A stretch of 64,000 nucleotides of DNA from assembly GCF_002261265.1 (NCBI RefSeq), contig NZ_NEVK01000008.1, positions 714,385 through 778,384 on the forward strand, read 5' to 3'. This DNA comes from Bordetella genomosp. 7 (lineage in GTDB: Bacteria > Pseudomonadota > Gammaproteobacteria > Burkholderiales > Burkholderiaceae_B). The translations under genes and the position numbers were made by a program. The notes below the pieces were generated by a model that worked only from the letters and a program-made list of their open reading frames with translations, did not search any database and was not told where the DNA came from. The stretch's first letter is position 1. The number at the start of each line of letters is the position of its first letter. Shown here one piece after another: positions 1 through 9,045 of the stretch.

Positions 1-157
1 GCAGCGCGGCATCGCCACGGCCGCGCACGTCGGCCAGGATGCCGGCGGCGGCGCGGTCGATGGATTCGTCTTCGGAGGCTTCGAAGGCCAGCAGTCTGGA
101 CAGCGCGGAGGAAAAATCCGGCTGGCGGGAATCAAGGCGGTTGATCAGGGCGGCCAT
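1..157 (-). CDS. hisD: Histidinol dehydrogenase, N-terminal part (cut by window edge)
   Basis: Only the first 52 codons are present; the rest lies beyond base 1. The reading frame starts [10 protein letters not shown] and continues with an [14 protein letters not shown] segment and an [17 protein letters not shown] segment, which is how betaproteobacterial HisD begins. HisD is the zinc- and NAD-dependent enzyme that oxidises L-histidinol to L-histidine in the last two steps of the pathway. It follows hisG on the same strand with a 107-bp gap, as expected for murA-hisG-hisD synteny. No catalytic residue lies in the visible part, so the call rests on the N-terminal similarity and the context. 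Confidence 0.85.
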   Translation of the reverse strand, partial: MAALINRLDSRQPDFSSALSRLLAFEASEDESIDRAAAGILADVRGRGDAAL

Positions 158-264
158 GGCGTTACGGAAAAACAGGAAGATGCGTCCGGGGCGGCGCTGT
201 TGCGGGCAGCCGCCACCGCGGGCAAAACCATAGTGTAGCGGGCGCCGGGGCAGGCGCCGCCGTG

Positions 265-945
265 TCAGCCGGCCGCCCCTGCCTGTGCGGCGCGCCGGAA
301 TGTGTCGAGTAAAGGCTGCAGCCGGTCGCCGCGTGTCTTGAGAGAGGCCTGGTTGACGATCAGGCGCGACGAGATCGGCATGATGTCTTCCACGGCGACC
401 AGGTCATTGGCGCGCAGGGTTCCGCCCGTTGACACCAGGTCGACGATACAGTCTGCAAGACCGACCAGCGGCGCGAGCTCCATCGAGCCGTACAGCTTGA
501 TGATGTCGACGTACACGCCCTTGGCGGCGAAATGTTCGCGCGCCGCGCGCACATACTTGGTGGCCACGCGCAGCCGGGCTCCCTGGTGCACGGCCGCTTC
601 GTAGTCAAAGCCCTTGCGAACCGCCACGCACAGGCGGCACTTGGCGATGTCGAGATCGATGGGCTGGTACAGGCTGCCCGGGTATTGCGCCGCGTGTTCG
701 TGCAGCACGTCTTTGCCGGCGATGCCGAGGTCGGCGGCGCCGTACTGCACATAGGTGGGTACGTCGGAGGCGCGCACGATGATCAGGCGCAGGCCGGGGT
801 CGCTGGTGGGCAGGATCAGCTTGCGGGAGCTTTCGGGATTCTCGGCCACGTGCACGCCCGCCTGGGCCAGCAGCGGCAGGGTTTCTTCGAAAATGCGGCC
901 CTTGGACAGTGCAAGGGTGATGGGGGCGGCGGAGAGGGAGCTCAT
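265..945 (-). CDS. hisG: ATP phosphoribosyltransferase, short form
   Basis: Catalyses the first committed step of histidine synthesis, joining ATP and PRPP. The 226-residue product is the short form (HisG_S), which lacks the C-terminal regulatory domain and in known systems works as a hetero-octamer with HisZ; no hisZ is in the window. Recognisable segments are [15 protein letters not shown] near the N-terminus, the [13 protein letters not shown] segment around residue 70, and the PRPP-binding region [14 protein letters not shown] near residue 170. Its ATG overlaps the murA stop codon by 4 bp (ATGA), which implies translational coupling inside a murA-hisG-hisD transcript. Confidence 0.96.
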   Translation of the reverse strand: MSSLSAAPITLALSKGRIFEETLPLLAQAGVHVAENPESSRKLILPTSDPGLRLIIVRASDVPTYVQYGAADLGIAGKDVLHEHAAQYPGSLYQPIDLDIAKCRLCVAVRKGFDYEAAVHQGARLRVATKYVRAAREHFAAKGVYVDIIKLYGSMELAPLVGLADCIVDLVSTGGTLRANDLVAVEDIMPISSRLIVNQASLKTRGDRLQPLLDTFRRAAQAGAAG

Positions 946-2210
946 GCGGATTCCTTGCCGCTCAGGCGCTGGATATCGGCGCCCAGGGCGCGCAGCTTGA
1001 CTTCCATTTTGTCGTAGCCGCGGTCGAGGTGGTAAATGCGGTCGATGACGGTCTGGCCGTCGGCGGCCAGGCCGGCAATGACCAGGCTGGCCGATGCCCG
1101 CAGGTCGGTGGCCATGACGGCCGCGCCCGAAAGGCGAGGCACGCCGCGCACGACGGCCGTATGGCCGTCGATGTCGATGTCGGCGCCCATGCGGCGCAGT
1201 TCCTGCACGTGCATGTAGCGGTTCTCGAAGATGGTTTCCACGATGACGGACGCGCCGTCGGCGACCGTGTCGAGCGCCATCAGCTGGGCCTGCATGTCGG
1301 TGGCGAAGCCGGGGTATTCGTGGGTGCGGAAATCAACGGGGCGGGGCCGGCCCTGCATGGCGCCGCGCACCCAGTCGGGCCCGGTTTCAATGGTAAGCCC
1401 CGCATCGATGAGCTTGTCGAGCGTGGCGCCCATGATGGCCGGGTCGGCGTTGCGCAGGGTGATGTCGCCGCCGGCGGCGCCCACTGCGCACAGGAACGTG
1501 CCGGCCTCGATGCGGTCGGAGATGACGCGGTGCTCGGCGCCATGCAGGCGGTCCACGCCGTCGATGACGATGCGATCGGTGCCGTGGCCCTGGATGCGGG
1601 CGCCCATCTTGATGAGCAGCTCGGCCAGGTCGACGACTTCGGGTTCGCGCGCGGCGTTTTCGAGCACGGTCTGGCCTTCGGCCAGCACCGCGGCCATCAG
1701 CAGGTTCTCGGTGCCGGTGACGGTAACCATGTCGGTGCGGATCGAGGCGCCCTTCAGGCGTTTGGCACGCGCGACCACGAAGCCGTGTTCGATGCTGATT
1801 TCGGCGCCCAGCGCCGCCATGCCCCGGATGTGCTGGTCGACGGGGCGCTGGCCGATGCTGCACCCGCCCGGCAGGCTGACGCGGGCCTGTCCGAAGCGTG
1901 CCAGCAGCGGGCCTAGCACCAGGATGGACGCGCGCATGGTCTTGACGAGTTCATACGGCGCTTCCAGATTGTCGACCTGGTTGGCCTGCAGCGTGACGAT
2001 GCCGTCGGCGCCGCGTTCGGCCCGCACGCCCATGCGGGCCAGCAGGCGCAGCATGGTGGATGTATCGTTCAGGTCGGGTACGTTGGCCAGCACCACGGGG
2101 TCGGCCGACAGCAGCCCCGCGCATAGTATGGGCAACGCCGAATTCTTGGCGCCCGAGATCGTGACTTCGCCGTGCAGCGGCGAGCCGCCAGTGATGCGTA
2201 GTTTGTCCAT
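942..2210 (-). CDS. murA: UDP-N-acetylglucosamine 1-carboxyvinyltransferase
   Basis: First committed enzyme of peptidoglycan synthesis; transfers enolpyruvate from PEP to UDP-GlcNAc in the cytoplasm. The start at MDKLRITGG is preferred over an upstream ATG because family members begin at this point; it gives 422 residues, near the usual 420. The characteristic [16 protein letters not shown] motif is at the N-terminus. The catalytic-loop region reads [15 protein letters not shown] around residue 115 and contains the Cys that attacks PEP (target of fosfomycin). The gene follows the BolA-like gene by 4 bp, the same ibaG-murA order as in E. coli. Confidence 0.97.
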   Translation of the reverse strand: MDKLRITGGSPLHGEVTISGAKNSALPILCAGLLSADPVVLANVPDLNDTSTMLRLLARMGVRAERGADGIVTLQANQVDNLEAPYELVKTMRASILVLGPLLARFGQARVSLPGGCSIGQRPVDQHIRGMAALGAEISIEHGFVVARAKRLKGASIRTDMVTVTGTENLLMAAVLAEGQTVLENAAREPEVVDLAELLIKMGARIQGHGTDRIVIDGVDRLHGAEHRVISDRIEAGTFLCAVGAAGGDITLRNADPAIMGATLDKLIDAGLTIETGPDWVRGAMQGRPRPVDFRTHEYPGFATDMQAQLMALDTVADGASVIVETIFENRYMHVQELRRMGADIDIDGHTAVVRGVPRLSGAAVMATDLRASASLVIAGLAADGQTVIDRIYHLDRGYDKMEVKLRALGADIQRLSGKESA

Positions 2211-2214
2211 GGTT

Positions 2215-2460
2215 TCAGCTGCCTGCCTGGGCGTATTCGTCGGGCGTAAGGGTACGCATGGACAATGCATGGATTTCAGCCTTCATGCGGTCGCCCAGCG
2301 CGGCATAGACCATCTGGTGCCGCGCGATGAGGCGCTTGCCTTCGAAGGCGGGGCTGACGATGACCGCATCGAAGTGCGAGCCGTCGCCCTGCACGTCCAG
2401 GTGTTCGCAAGGCAGACCGTCGGCGATATATTGGCGGACCTGCTCGGGGGTAGGTAGCAT
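2215..2460 (-). CDS. ibaG: BolA/IbaG-family protein
   Basis: An 81-residue member of the BolA superfamily. These small proteins bind monothiol glutaredoxins and [2Fe-2S] clusters and are linked to acid and envelope stress. The start [16 protein letters not shown] is chosen because the reading frame upstream is only the shadow of the ABC permease gene. The family core is visible as [31 protein letters not shown], with the usual H-R-x-V/M-Y pattern, followed by the C-terminal helix [12 protein letters not shown]. It lies between the ABC permease (5-bp gap) and murA. The IbaG sub-family is inferred from this location. Confidence 0.9.
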   Translation of the reverse strand: MLPTPEQVRQYIADGLPCEHLDVQGDGSHFDAVIVSPAFEGKRLIARHQMVYAALGDRMKAEIHALSMRTLTPDEYAQAGS

Positions 2461-2465
2461 GGACG

Positions 2466-3278
2466 TCAGTTCCTGAGTTTGTAGCCGCTGGCCAGCAGGC
2501 GCAGCGTGACGAACGAAAGCACGATGAACACCCCGGATACCACTGCCAGGCTGCGCCATGGCGACACGTCCGATATGGCGAAAAAGCCGTAGCGGAAGCC
2601 GTCGATAGTGTAGAAGATGGGGTTCCAGTGCGATACCGCCTGCCAGAACGGCGGCAGCGTATGAATGGAATAGAACACGCCTGACAGAAAAGTGGCCGGC
2701 ATGATCAGGAAATTCTGGAACACGGCCAGGTGGTCGAATTTTTCGGACCACAGGCCGGCTATCAGGCCCAGCGCCCCCATGATGCCGCAGGCCAGCATGG
2801 CGAACACCACGACCCATCCCGGGTGGGCGGGCGGCAAGGACGTAAAGCACACGGCAACCAGCCATACACAGGCGCCCACCGCCAGCCCGCGCGCGACCGC
2901 CGCCAGCAAGTAGGCCGAGAATATTTCGCGGTGCGACAGGGGCGGCAGCAGCACGAACACCAGGTTGCCGGTGATGCGGCTCTGGATCAGCGATGAAGAC
3001 GGGTTGGCGAAGGCATTCTGCAGCATGCTCATCATCATCAGCCCGGGGATCAGGAACGACGTGTATGGCACCGATCCGTACACCATGACGCGACCTTCGA
3101 GCACCTGGGCGAATACCAGCAGGTAAAGCAAGGCGGTGACCACCGGCGCGGCAATGGTCTGGAAGGCGACTTTCCAGAAGCGCAGCAGCTCTTTGCGCAG
3201 CAGCGTCGGAAACCCCGAGCCGGTGTCCAGGCGGGGTTGCAGCAGCGGCTTGGCGGCGGGGGTAAGCGGCGCCGTCAC
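2466..3278 (-). CDS. ABC-2 type transporter permease
   Basis: Inner-membrane permease of an ABC exporter, 270 residues with a GTG start. The GTG overlaps the stop codon of the ATPase gene (stop 3275-3277, GTG 3276-3278), so this start is strongly favoured over the longer frame, whose first 82 residues are Arg/His-rich antisense-like sequence. About six hydrophobic segments are visible, including the first near residue 35 (QTIAAPVVTALLYLLVFAQV). The ABC-2 signature region FQNFLIMPATFLSGVFYSI...FWQAVSHWNPIFY lies in the C-terminal half. It resembles the YadH/NodJ group. Substrate unknown; placement between mla genes and murA suggests an envelope component. Confidence 0.92.
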   Translation of the reverse strand: MTAPLTPAAKPLLQPRLDTGSGFPTLLRKELLRFWKVAFQTIAAPVVTALLYLLVFAQVLEGRVMVYGSVPYTSFLIPGLMMMSMLQNAFANPSSSLIQSRITGNLVFVLLPPLSHREIFSAYLLAAVARGLAVGACVWLVAVCFTSLPPAHPGWVVVFAMLACGIMGALGLIAGLWSEKFDHLAVFQNFLIMPATFLSGVFYSIHTLPPFWQAVSHWNPIFYTIDGFRYGFFAISDVSPWRSLAVVSGVFIVLSFVTLRLLASGYKLRN

Positions 3279-4084
3279 GTTGCGGCCTCTTCGGGAGCGA
3301 GTTCGGCCACGGCGCTGTCGTCGTGGCGCATGATGCGCACGAATGCGTCTTCGAGGTCGACGCCGCCCACCCGCGCCAGCAGCGCCTGGGTGGTGTCCAG
3401 CGCCACGATGCGCCCGCCCTTGAGCATGGCGATGCGGCCGCACAGCGCTTCGGCTTCTTCCAGGTAATGGGTGGTCAGCATGATGGTGTGCCCGGCCTTG
3501 TTCAGCCGTGAAATGAATTCCCAAAGCGTGCGGCGCAGGTCGACGTCAACGCCCGCGGTGGGTTCGTCCAGCACAATGACGGGAGGCCGGTGCACCAGCG
3601 CCTGGGCGACCAGTACGCGGCGTTTCATGCCGCCCGACAGGGCGCGCATGTTGGCGTCGGCCTTGTCGGCCAGCCCCAGGTTGAACAGGATTTCGTCGAT
3701 CCAGTCGTCGTTCTTGCGCAGGCCGAAATAACCCGACTGGATGCGCAGCGTCTCGCGCACGGAAAAAAACGGGTCGTAGACCAGTTCCTGGGGCACTACC
3801 CCCAGGGCCCGGCGGGCAGCCTTGTATTCGGTGGTGACGTCGTAGCCGCACACGCTGGCGCGCCCGCTGGTGGCGCGCGCCAGGCCGGCCAGGATGGAGA
3901 TCAGGGTGGTTTTGCCGGCGCCGTTGGGGCCCAGCAGCCCGAAGAACTCACCCGGCTCGATGGTAAGGCTGACATCGTTCAAGGCCTGGAAGCCGGGGCC
4001 GGCGTGATGTCCAAGCAGCCTTTTCCAGCCGGGCGAGCGCGGAGAATAGATCTTGGATACGTGGTCGAGGCTAACGGCAGACAT
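3275..4084 (-). CDS. ABC transporter ATP-binding protein (YadG-like)
   Basis: Cytoplasmic ATPase partner of the ABC-2 permease downstream. The 269-residue protein has Walker A (GPNGAGKTT, near residue 53), the ABC signature (LSGGMKRR, near residue 149), Walker B (VIVLDEPTAGVD, near residue 169) and the switch histidine in TTHYLEEAE. The C-terminal extension ends in an acidic, Ala-rich tail. It is separated from mlaC by 87 bp; that gap holds a TATAAT box on this strand, so the exporter may have its own promoter. In related genomes the mlaB gene is expected at about this place. Confidence 0.94.
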   Translation of the reverse strand: MSAVSLDHVSKIYSPRSPGWKRLLGHHAGPGFQALNDVSLTIEPGEFFGLLGPNGAGKTTLISILAGLARATSGRASVCGYDVTTEYKAARRALGVVPQELVYDPFFSVRETLRIQSGYFGLRKNDDWIDEILFNLGLADKADANMRALSGGMKRRVLVAQALVHRPPVIVLDEPTAGVDVDLRRTLWEFISRLNKAGHTIMLTTHYLEEAEALCGRIAMLKGGRIVALDTTQALLARVGGVDLEDAFVRIMRHDDSAVAELAPEEAAT

Positions 4085-4119
4085 GGCGGCGGCACAGCTC
4101 TGGCTAGAGCGAATCGCCC

Positions 4120-4125
4120 ATTATA
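4120..4125 (-). promoter_or_regulatory. Candidate -10 box for the ABC exporter genes
   Basis: A perfect TATAAT on the minus strand, 35 bp upstream of the ATPase ATG, in the only AT-rich patch of the mlaC-ATPase gap. The expected -35 position reads CACAGG and is a poor match, so this is a weak prediction. Confidence 0.35.
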
Positions 4126-4171
4126 AATGGGGCCGGCGGCGGCCTGTGCCCGCGCCGGCCGTCGCCAGGGG

Positions 4172-4804
4172 TTACTGGTTGCGCTGGTTCAGCGCGGTGA
4201 TCAAGCCGTCGATGCCGGACTGGTTGATCTGCTGGGCGAACTGGTTGCGATAGTTCTGGATCAGCCAGATGCCTTCGACGTTAAGGTCGTAGATGCGCCA
4301 GCCTGCCTTGGGGTCTTTTTCGAGCCGATAGTCCACGCCCACCGGCTGCCCGTTGGCCTGGGTGATCAGGCTGCGCACCACCACGTCGTCGGCGTTGGGG
4401 TCGCCGCGAAACGGCAGCAGCTTGATGTTGGTGGCGTTCGTCACGTTGGTGAGCGCGCCGCTGTAGGTGCGGATGAGCGTGCCGCGGAATGCGTCGGCCA
4501 GCGCATTTTGCTGCTCGGGCGTGGCCTGGCGCCAGTAGCGGCCGGCGGCCAGCTGGGTGGTTTTGCGGAAGTTGACGTACGGCAGTATGTACTTGTCGAC
4601 CGCTGCGTTGACCCGGGCCAGGTCGCCCGAGCGCAGCTGGCTGTCGGCTTTGAGCGCGGCCAGGGCTTCGTTGGCGGCATCCAGCACGAATTTGTCCGGG
4701 GCGCCGTGCGGATCGGGCGTGTCGGCGTGGGCGACAGCGGCCGTCAGGGCCAGCATGCCGGACAGAAACAGGCGTTGCAGCAAAGCAAAGGCAGAAAACC
4801 GCAT
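4172..4804 (-). CDS. mlaC: Phospholipid-binding protein MlaC
   Basis: Periplasmic shuttle of the Mla pathway that carries phospholipids between the outer-membrane MlaA complex and the inner-membrane MlaFED complex. The 210-residue precursor has a signal peptide (hydrophobic LFLSGMLALTAAVAHA, predicted cleavage after about residue 27). The MlaC/Ttg2 fold is recognisable from VDKYILPYVNFRKTTQLAAGRYW, the FRGTLIRTYSGAL segment and the C-terminal VDYRLEKDPKAGWRIYDLNVEGI block. It follows mlaA by 27 bp and is the last mla gene in the operon. Confidence 0.95.
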   Translation of the reverse strand: MRFSAFALLQRLFLSGMLALTAAVAHADTPDPHGAPDKFVLDAANEALAALKADSQLRSGDLARVNAAVDKYILPYVNFRKTTQLAAGRYWRQATPEQQNALADAFRGTLIRTYSGALTNVTNATNIKLLPFRGDPNADDVVVRSLITQANGQPVGVDYRLEKDPKAGWRIYDLNVEGIWLIQNYRNQFAQQINQSGIDGLITALNQRNQ

Positions 4805-4831
4805 GGGTACTCCTGGTTGGCTGCGCGCCCG

Positions 4832-5644
4832 TTACGGCTTGGGCGCGGGAGCGGCCGATCCGGCCGGAACCGCCGCGGAGTCATCCGCGGCGTCGTCGCT
4901 GTAGTCGGGCACACTGTAGTCGGGCACGTTGGCCTCGCTCGAGGCTGTGCCGCGCACCATGGCGGCCCGGCGCTGCAGGTAGGCGTCTCGCACGAAGCTG
5001 TACGGGTCCAGCGCGACGCGGTCTACCGTATCGGTGGTGTCGAGCAGGCTCGCGCGGGTGTCGACCACCTTCAGGCCCCACAGCGAATTGCGGACCGGTA
5101 CGTTTTCGATGGAGCCTACGCTGGTGTAGGTATACATGCCGCCCTGCCAGTCGCCCACCAGGCCGACGCCGTCGCGCACGCTGCTGGGGCCGAAGAAGGG
5201 CAATACCAGGTACGGCCCCTGGCCCAGCCCCCAAACGCCCAGGGTCGTGCCGAAGTCGTTGGGGATCTTGCGCGCGCCATTGGCCGACGCCACGTCGAAG
5301 CAGCCCCCCACGCCCATGGTGGTGTTGAACAGGAACCGGCCCAGCGAGTTGACGAAATCGTGTCCGCGGCCCTGGAGGAAGCTGTTGGTGGCGCCCCACA
5401 GGTCGCCCACGTTACTGAAAATATTGTGGATGCAGCTGCGCACTGGCTGCGGCGTGACATACGTGTAGGCCTGCGCCACGGGCTTGAGCACGGCGCGGTC
5501 GACCGTATCGTTGAACTTGTACACGCCGCGGTTGAAGCCTTCCCAGGGATCGCGAGGATCGGGGTTGCCGGGGGCGGCACAGCCAGCGGTCAGGGCACAT
5601 ACGGCCAGGGCGGAGGCAACGCGGACGTAATTGGACATGGTCAT
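4832..5644 (-). CDS. mlaA: Outer-membrane lipoprotein MlaA (VacJ)
   Basis: Removes phospholipids from the outer leaflet of the outer membrane and passes them to MlaC. Start MTMSNYVRVAS is chosen because it gives a proper lipoprotein signal peptide with lipobox LTAGC (Cys22); an upstream in-frame ATG would add a non-signal leader. The MlaA core is clear: NPDPRDPWEGFNRGVYKFND after the lipid anchor, NIFSNVGDLWGATNSFLQG, and the FGTTLGVWGLGQGPYLVLPFFGPSSVRDG block. The C-terminal tail has a short duplicated VPDYS and an Ala/Asp/Pro-rich end. In E. coli vacJ is unlinked from mla; here it sits between mlaD and mlaC. Confidence 0.95.
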   Translation of the reverse strand: MTMSNYVRVASALAVCALTAGCAAPGNPDPRDPWEGFNRGVYKFNDTVDRAVLKPVAQAYTYVTPQPVRSCIHNIFSNVGDLWGATNSFLQGRGHDFVNSLGRFLFNTTMGVGGCFDVASANGARKIPNDFGTTLGVWGLGQGPYLVLPFFGPSSVRDGVGLVGDWQGGMYTYTSVGSIENVPVRNSLWGLKVVDTRASLLDTTDTVDRVALDPYSFVRDAYLQRRAAMVRGTASSEANVPDYSVPDYSDDAADDSAAVPAGSAAPAPKP

Positions 5645-5749
5645 GATCGGAAAAGGCCCCGTACAAGGTTCGGGTCGGTTTTCGGCGTGCCGCCGGGCAT
5701 GTCCGGCGGCGCAGAGCGGCAATTATCTATGGCCTGGGCCGAAAATGCT

Positions 5750-6226
5750 TCAATTTTCGGGCTTCGAGCCTTGTTTCTCGGCCGTGCCATACAGGAACTG
5801 GCTGATCAGTTGCTCCAGCACGACAGCGCTTTGCGTGTAGCGGATCTTGCCGCCGTCGGCCAGGTTTTCTTCTTCGGCGCCCGGCGACAGGCCCACGTAC
5901 TGTTCGCCCAGCAGGCCGGAGGTCAGGATAGAAGCGGACGAATCTTTCGGGAATTCGTAGCCTTCTTCGAGGTTGAGCGTCACCACCGCCTGGAACACCT
6001 TGTCGTCGAAGCTGATGTTGCCGACACGGCCCACCACCACGCCGGCGCTCTTGACCGGGGCGCGGGCCTTCAGGCCGCCGATATTGTCAAAATTGGCAGT
6101 AAGGGTATAGGTGGGCGCAAATGAGAAGCTGCTGAGGTTACCCGCGCGCAACGCCAGGAAAACCAGCGCCGCCGCGCCCAGCAGCACAAACAGCCCAACC
6201 CAGAAATCGGTTTTTTCGCGTGACAT
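5750..6226 (-). CDS. mlaD: MCE-domain lipid-binding protein MlaD
   Basis: Inner-membrane anchored substrate-binding subunit of the Mla ABC complex; a hexameric MCE ring on the periplasmic side. The 158-residue protein has one N-terminal membrane segment (FWVGLFVLLGAAALVFLAL, residues 8-26) followed by a single MCE domain, with the hallmark DNIGGLKARAPVKSAGVVVGRV and the GLLGEQYVGLSPG loop near residue 110. It is shorter than E. coli MlaD (183) because of a shorter C-terminal tail. It lies 12 bp after mlaE and 105 bp before mlaA. Confidence 0.95.
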   Translation of the reverse strand: MSREKTDFWVGLFVLLGAAALVFLALRAGNLSSFSFAPTYTLTANFDNIGGLKARAPVKSAGVVVGRVGNISFDDKVFQAVVTLNLEEGYEFPKDSSASILTSGLLGEQYVGLSPGAEEENLADGGKIRYTQSAVVLEQLISQFLYGTAEKQGSKPEN

Positions 6227-6238
6227 GATGAATCCGTA

Positions 6239-7027
6239 TCAATTGCCAAACATCAGGGCGGTAAGTAGGAAATCGAGCCCCAGCACGGCCAGGGAACCCA
6301 TGACGACAGTACGGGTGGTGGCCCGCGCCACGCCCTCGGGGGTGGGCCGGGCCTGCCAGCCTTCATACAGTGCCACCAGGGTGACGGTAACGCCGAAAAC
6401 CAGGCTCTTGAGCACGCCGTTGGCCACGTCGTCCCAGACGTCGACGCCGCTTTGCATCTGCGACCAGAATGCCCCGGCGTCCACGCCGATGAGCAGCACG
6501 CCCACCACCCAGCCGCCCAGGATGCCCACCATGGAGAACACCGCGGCCAGTACGGGCATGGCGATAATGCCGCCCCAGAACCGCGGCACCAGTACGCGCC
6601 GCATCGGGTCGACGGCCATGACTTCCATCGCGGCCAGTTGCTCGCCCGCCTTCATCAGGCCGATTTCAGCGGTGAGCGAAGTGCCGGCCCGCCCGGCGAA
6701 CAGCAGGGCAGTGACCACCGGGCCGAGCTCGCGCACCAGCGACAGCGCCACCAGCAGCCCCAGGGCTTCTTCAGAACCGTAACGGTTCAGCGTGTAGTAC
6801 CCCTGCAGCCCCAGCACAAAGCCGACAAACATGCCGGATACGACGATGATCAGCAATGAATAGTTGCCGATGAAATGCACTTGCTGCGATACCAGGCGGG
6901 GACGCGACACCGCGATACCGCTGCGCGCCAGCAGGGCGCCCAGGAATCGCGTGAAGAACCCGATGCCTTCGACCTGCGCGCGCACCCGGCGACCCAGCGC
7001 GCTGACGGCTTGTAGTGGCCCCATCAT
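6239..7027 (-). CDS. mlaE: Mla ABC transporter permease MlaE
   Basis: Integral inner-membrane permease of the Mla lipid transporter, 262 residues. The family motif RELGPVVTALLFAGRAGTS lies near residue 100, followed by the coupling-helix region LMKAGEQLAAMEVMAVDPMRR. About five to six membrane segments are visible. The ATG overlaps the mlaF stop codon (ATGA), so the two are probably translated together. In E. coli the complex also includes MlaB, a STAS protein, which I could not find near this operon. Confidence 0.95.
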   Translation of the reverse strand: MMGPLQAVSALGRRVRAQVEGIGFFTRFLGALLARSGIAVSRPRLVSQQVHFIGNYSLLIIVVSGMFVGFVLGLQGYYTLNRYGSEEALGLLVALSLVRELGPVVTALLFAGRAGTSLTAEIGLMKAGEQLAAMEVMAVDPMRRVLVPRFWGGIIAMPVLAAVFSMVGILGGWVVGVLLIGVDAGAFWSQMQSGVDVWDDVANGVLKSLVFGVTVTLVALYEGWQARPTPEGVARATTRTVVMGSLAVLGLDFLLTALMFGN

Positions 7028-7866
7028 GGTTTGCGCCCTTCTTGTTTGGCCAGCCAGGCCTGGAAGGCCGGCGTGTCGGGGTACTGGAACGCCACCGGGC
7101 CGTCGGGCTCGCCGCGCAGAAACTGCCTGACGTAGGGGTCCGTAGAGCTTGACAGCGTCTGGGGCGTGCCGGCTGCCACCAGACGCCCCCGACCGACCAG
7201 ATAGACTTGGTCGGCGATGGCGAAAGATTCCTGCACATCATGCGTGATAAGCACCGATGCGCACTGCAGGCGGTCGGACAGGTCGCGGATCAGGCGCGCG
7301 GTGATGCCCATGGAAATGGGGTCGAGCCCGGCGAACGGCTCGTCGTACAGGATGAGTTCGGGTTCGAGCACGACGGCGCGCGCCAGCGCCACGCGCCGCG
7401 CCATGCCGCCAGAGATTTCCGCCACGCGCAGGTGCGCGGCCGCCCGCAGGCCCACCGCGTCGAGCTTGTCGAGCACCCGGGCGGTGAGCTCGGGTTCGGC
7501 AAGGCGGGTGTGCTCGCGCAGGGGAAACGCCACGTTTTCGAAGACGTTCAGGTCCGTAAACAGGGCGCCTTGCTGAAAAAGCACGCCCATGCGCTTGCGC
7601 AGGGCCTGTACGCCCGCCGTGCCGGCCTGCCCGATATCGGTGCCGAACACGCGCACCCGGCCGCGCAGCGCTTTCAGTTGGCCCGTGGCCGCGCGCAGCA
7701 AAGTGGTCTTGCCCGAGCCCGACCCCCCCATGACGGCCACCACCTGCCCCGGCTTGACGGCCATGTCGATGTCTTGCAATACCGTGAAGTCGCCATAGCC
7801 AAGCGCGACCCCATCGAGTGACAGGGCAAGGTCCGGACTGCTGGGAGTAAGTTCGGGCATAGGCAA
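7024..7866 (-). CDS. mlaF: Mla ABC transporter ATPase MlaF
   Basis: Cytoplasmic ATPase that powers Mla lipid transport, first gene of the operon. The 280-residue product has Walker A GGSGSGKTT (near residue 48), signature ISGGMARRVALAR (near residue 153) and Walker B LILYDEPFAGLDPIS (near residue 172). Two ATGs lie close together (MPMPEL); either is possible. The C-terminal extension ending in PAFQAWLAKQEGRKP is outside the ATPase core. A TACAAT box lies about 46 bp upstream. Confidence 0.95.
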   Translation of the reverse strand: MPMPELTPSSPDLALSLDGVALGYGDFTVLQDIDMAVKPGQVVAVMGGSGSGKTTLLRAATGQLKALRGRVRVFGTDIGQAGTAGVQALRKRMGVLFQQGALFTDLNVFENVAFPLREHTRLAEPELTARVLDKLDAVGLRAAAHLRVAEISGGMARRVALARAVVLEPELILYDEPFAGLDPISMGITARLIRDLSDRLQCASVLITHDVQESFAIADQVYLVGRGRLVAAGTPQTLSSSTDPYVRQFLRGEPDGPVAFQYPDTPAFQAWLAKQEGRKP

Positions 7867-7911
7867 TGGAAAGTGGGGCCCGGGCGGCGTGGGCGCCCCG
7901 GCGTCGCAAAC

Positions 7912-7917
7912 ATTGTA
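7912..7917 (-). promoter_or_regulatory. Candidate -10 box for the mla operon
   Basis: TACAAT on the minus strand (5 of 6 to consensus), about 46 bp upstream of the mlaF start. No good -35 is present at 16-18 bp, so the call is tentative. Confidence 0.3.
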
Positions 7918-7958
7918 ACGTGGCCTTGCGCGGGCGGTTCAGGCCGGCATCTGCCCGG

Positions 7959-8945
7959 CTACTGGAGCGTTATGTTGCCCTGTTTGATGACTTTTGCCCA
8001 TTTTTCGGTTTCGCTGGCTATAAACGCCGCGAATTCCGCGGGCGTGCCGCCGCCGGCCTGGCTGCCCGTGTCGGCGATGGCTTTCCGCACTTCCGGGTCT
8101 TGCAAGATCCGGTTGAATTCGGCGTTGAGCCGGTCGATGATGGGCGCTGGCGTGCCGGCGGGGGCGACGATGCCCTGCCAGTTATACGACTCGAAGCCCG
8201 GCAGCCCGGATTCGGCCATGGTGGGTACGTCGGGCAGCACGTCCAGGCGCTTGCTCGCCGTAACGGCAATGGGGTGTATCTTTTTGCCGTGGATGGCGGG
8301 CAGCGCCGAATAGCCCATTTCGAACATCATTGAGATGTGGCCGCCCATCAGGTCGGTGGCGGCCAGGCTGCCGCCCTTGTAAGGCACGTGCACGATGTCG
8401 ATGCCGGCCTGTTCGCGGAACATTTCGCCCGACAGGTGGTGGGCGCCGCCCACGCCCGACGAGCCGAACGTCAGTTTGCCGGGCTCTTTCTTGGCCAGAT
8501 CCACCAATTCTTGCAGGTTCTTGACGGGCAGCGAGTTGTTGACGCTGAGCACCAGCGGGCTGTTCTCGATCAGTATCACCGGCGCCAGGTCTTGGCGCGC
8601 ATCGTAGGGAATCGAGGGCATCAGGGTGGGGTTGACCGCCATGGGCGCCAGATTGCCGGTGCCGATGGTGTAGCCGTCGGGTGCGGCCTTGGCGATCAGG
8701 TTGGTGCCGACGACGCCCCCTGCTCCGGCCTTGTTCTCGACGACTACCGTCTGCTTCAGAGAATCGGCCAGCTTGCGGGCCAGCAACCGCACGCGGGTGT
8801 CGGCAAAGCCGCCGGGGGCGTACGGCACGATCAGGGTAATGGGCTTGGACGGCCAGCCGGCGGTGTCCTGGGCCGGGGCGGGCAGGCTTGCGGCCAGGGC
8901 GGTGGCAGCCAGCACGCTGGCCAGAAGCGGACGAAATGCTCGCAT
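7959..8945 (-). CDS. Bug-family periplasmic substrate-binding receptor
   Basis: A 328-residue tripartite-tricarboxylate-transporter-type receptor (Bug/TctC). A signal peptide is visible (LLASVLAATALAASLPAPAQ), followed by the Bug N-terminus WPSKPITLIVPYAPGG, then VVVENKAGAGGVVGTNLIAKAAPDGYT and VHVPYKGGSLAATDLMGGHI, the usual ligand-pocket loops. Bug proteins bind carboxylates and other small acids and are greatly expanded in Bordetella and relatives; most lack linked membrane subunits, and none is here. The ligand cannot be read from sequence. It stands alone on the minus strand between ompW and mlaF. Confidence 0.93.
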   Translation of the reverse strand: MRAFRPLLASVLAATALAASLPAPAQDTAGWPSKPITLIVPYAPGGFADTRVRLLARKLADSLKQTVVVENKAGAGGVVGTNLIAKAAPDGYTIGTGNLAPMAVNPTLMPSIPYDARQDLAPVILIENSPLVLSVNNSLPVKNLQELVDLAKKEPGKLTFGSSGVGGAHHLSGEMFREQAGIDIVHVPYKGGSLAATDLMGGHISMMFEMGYSALPAIHGKKIHPIAVTASKRLDVLPDVPTMAESGLPGFESYNWQGIVAPAGTPAPIIDRLNAEFNRILQDPEVRKAIADTGSQAGGGTPAEFAAFIASETEKWAKVIKQGNITLQ

Positions 8946-9045
8946 GCGCGGTACTCCTGTTGATGTTGCGCGTTTTGCGGCAATTATGCCCGTTCGGGCC
9001 GTGGCGCGGGCCGGTCGGCCCGCCGGCCTGGCGCCTCAGCGCCCG

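Noticed and set aside
39..233. A 64-residue plus-strand ORF at the left edge
   Set aside because: It is antisense to the first codons of hisD and has no recognisable features.
4127..6124. A 665-residue plus-strand ORF over mlaC-mlaA-mlaD
   Set aside because: Antisense shadow; the three mla genes on the minus strand are clear.
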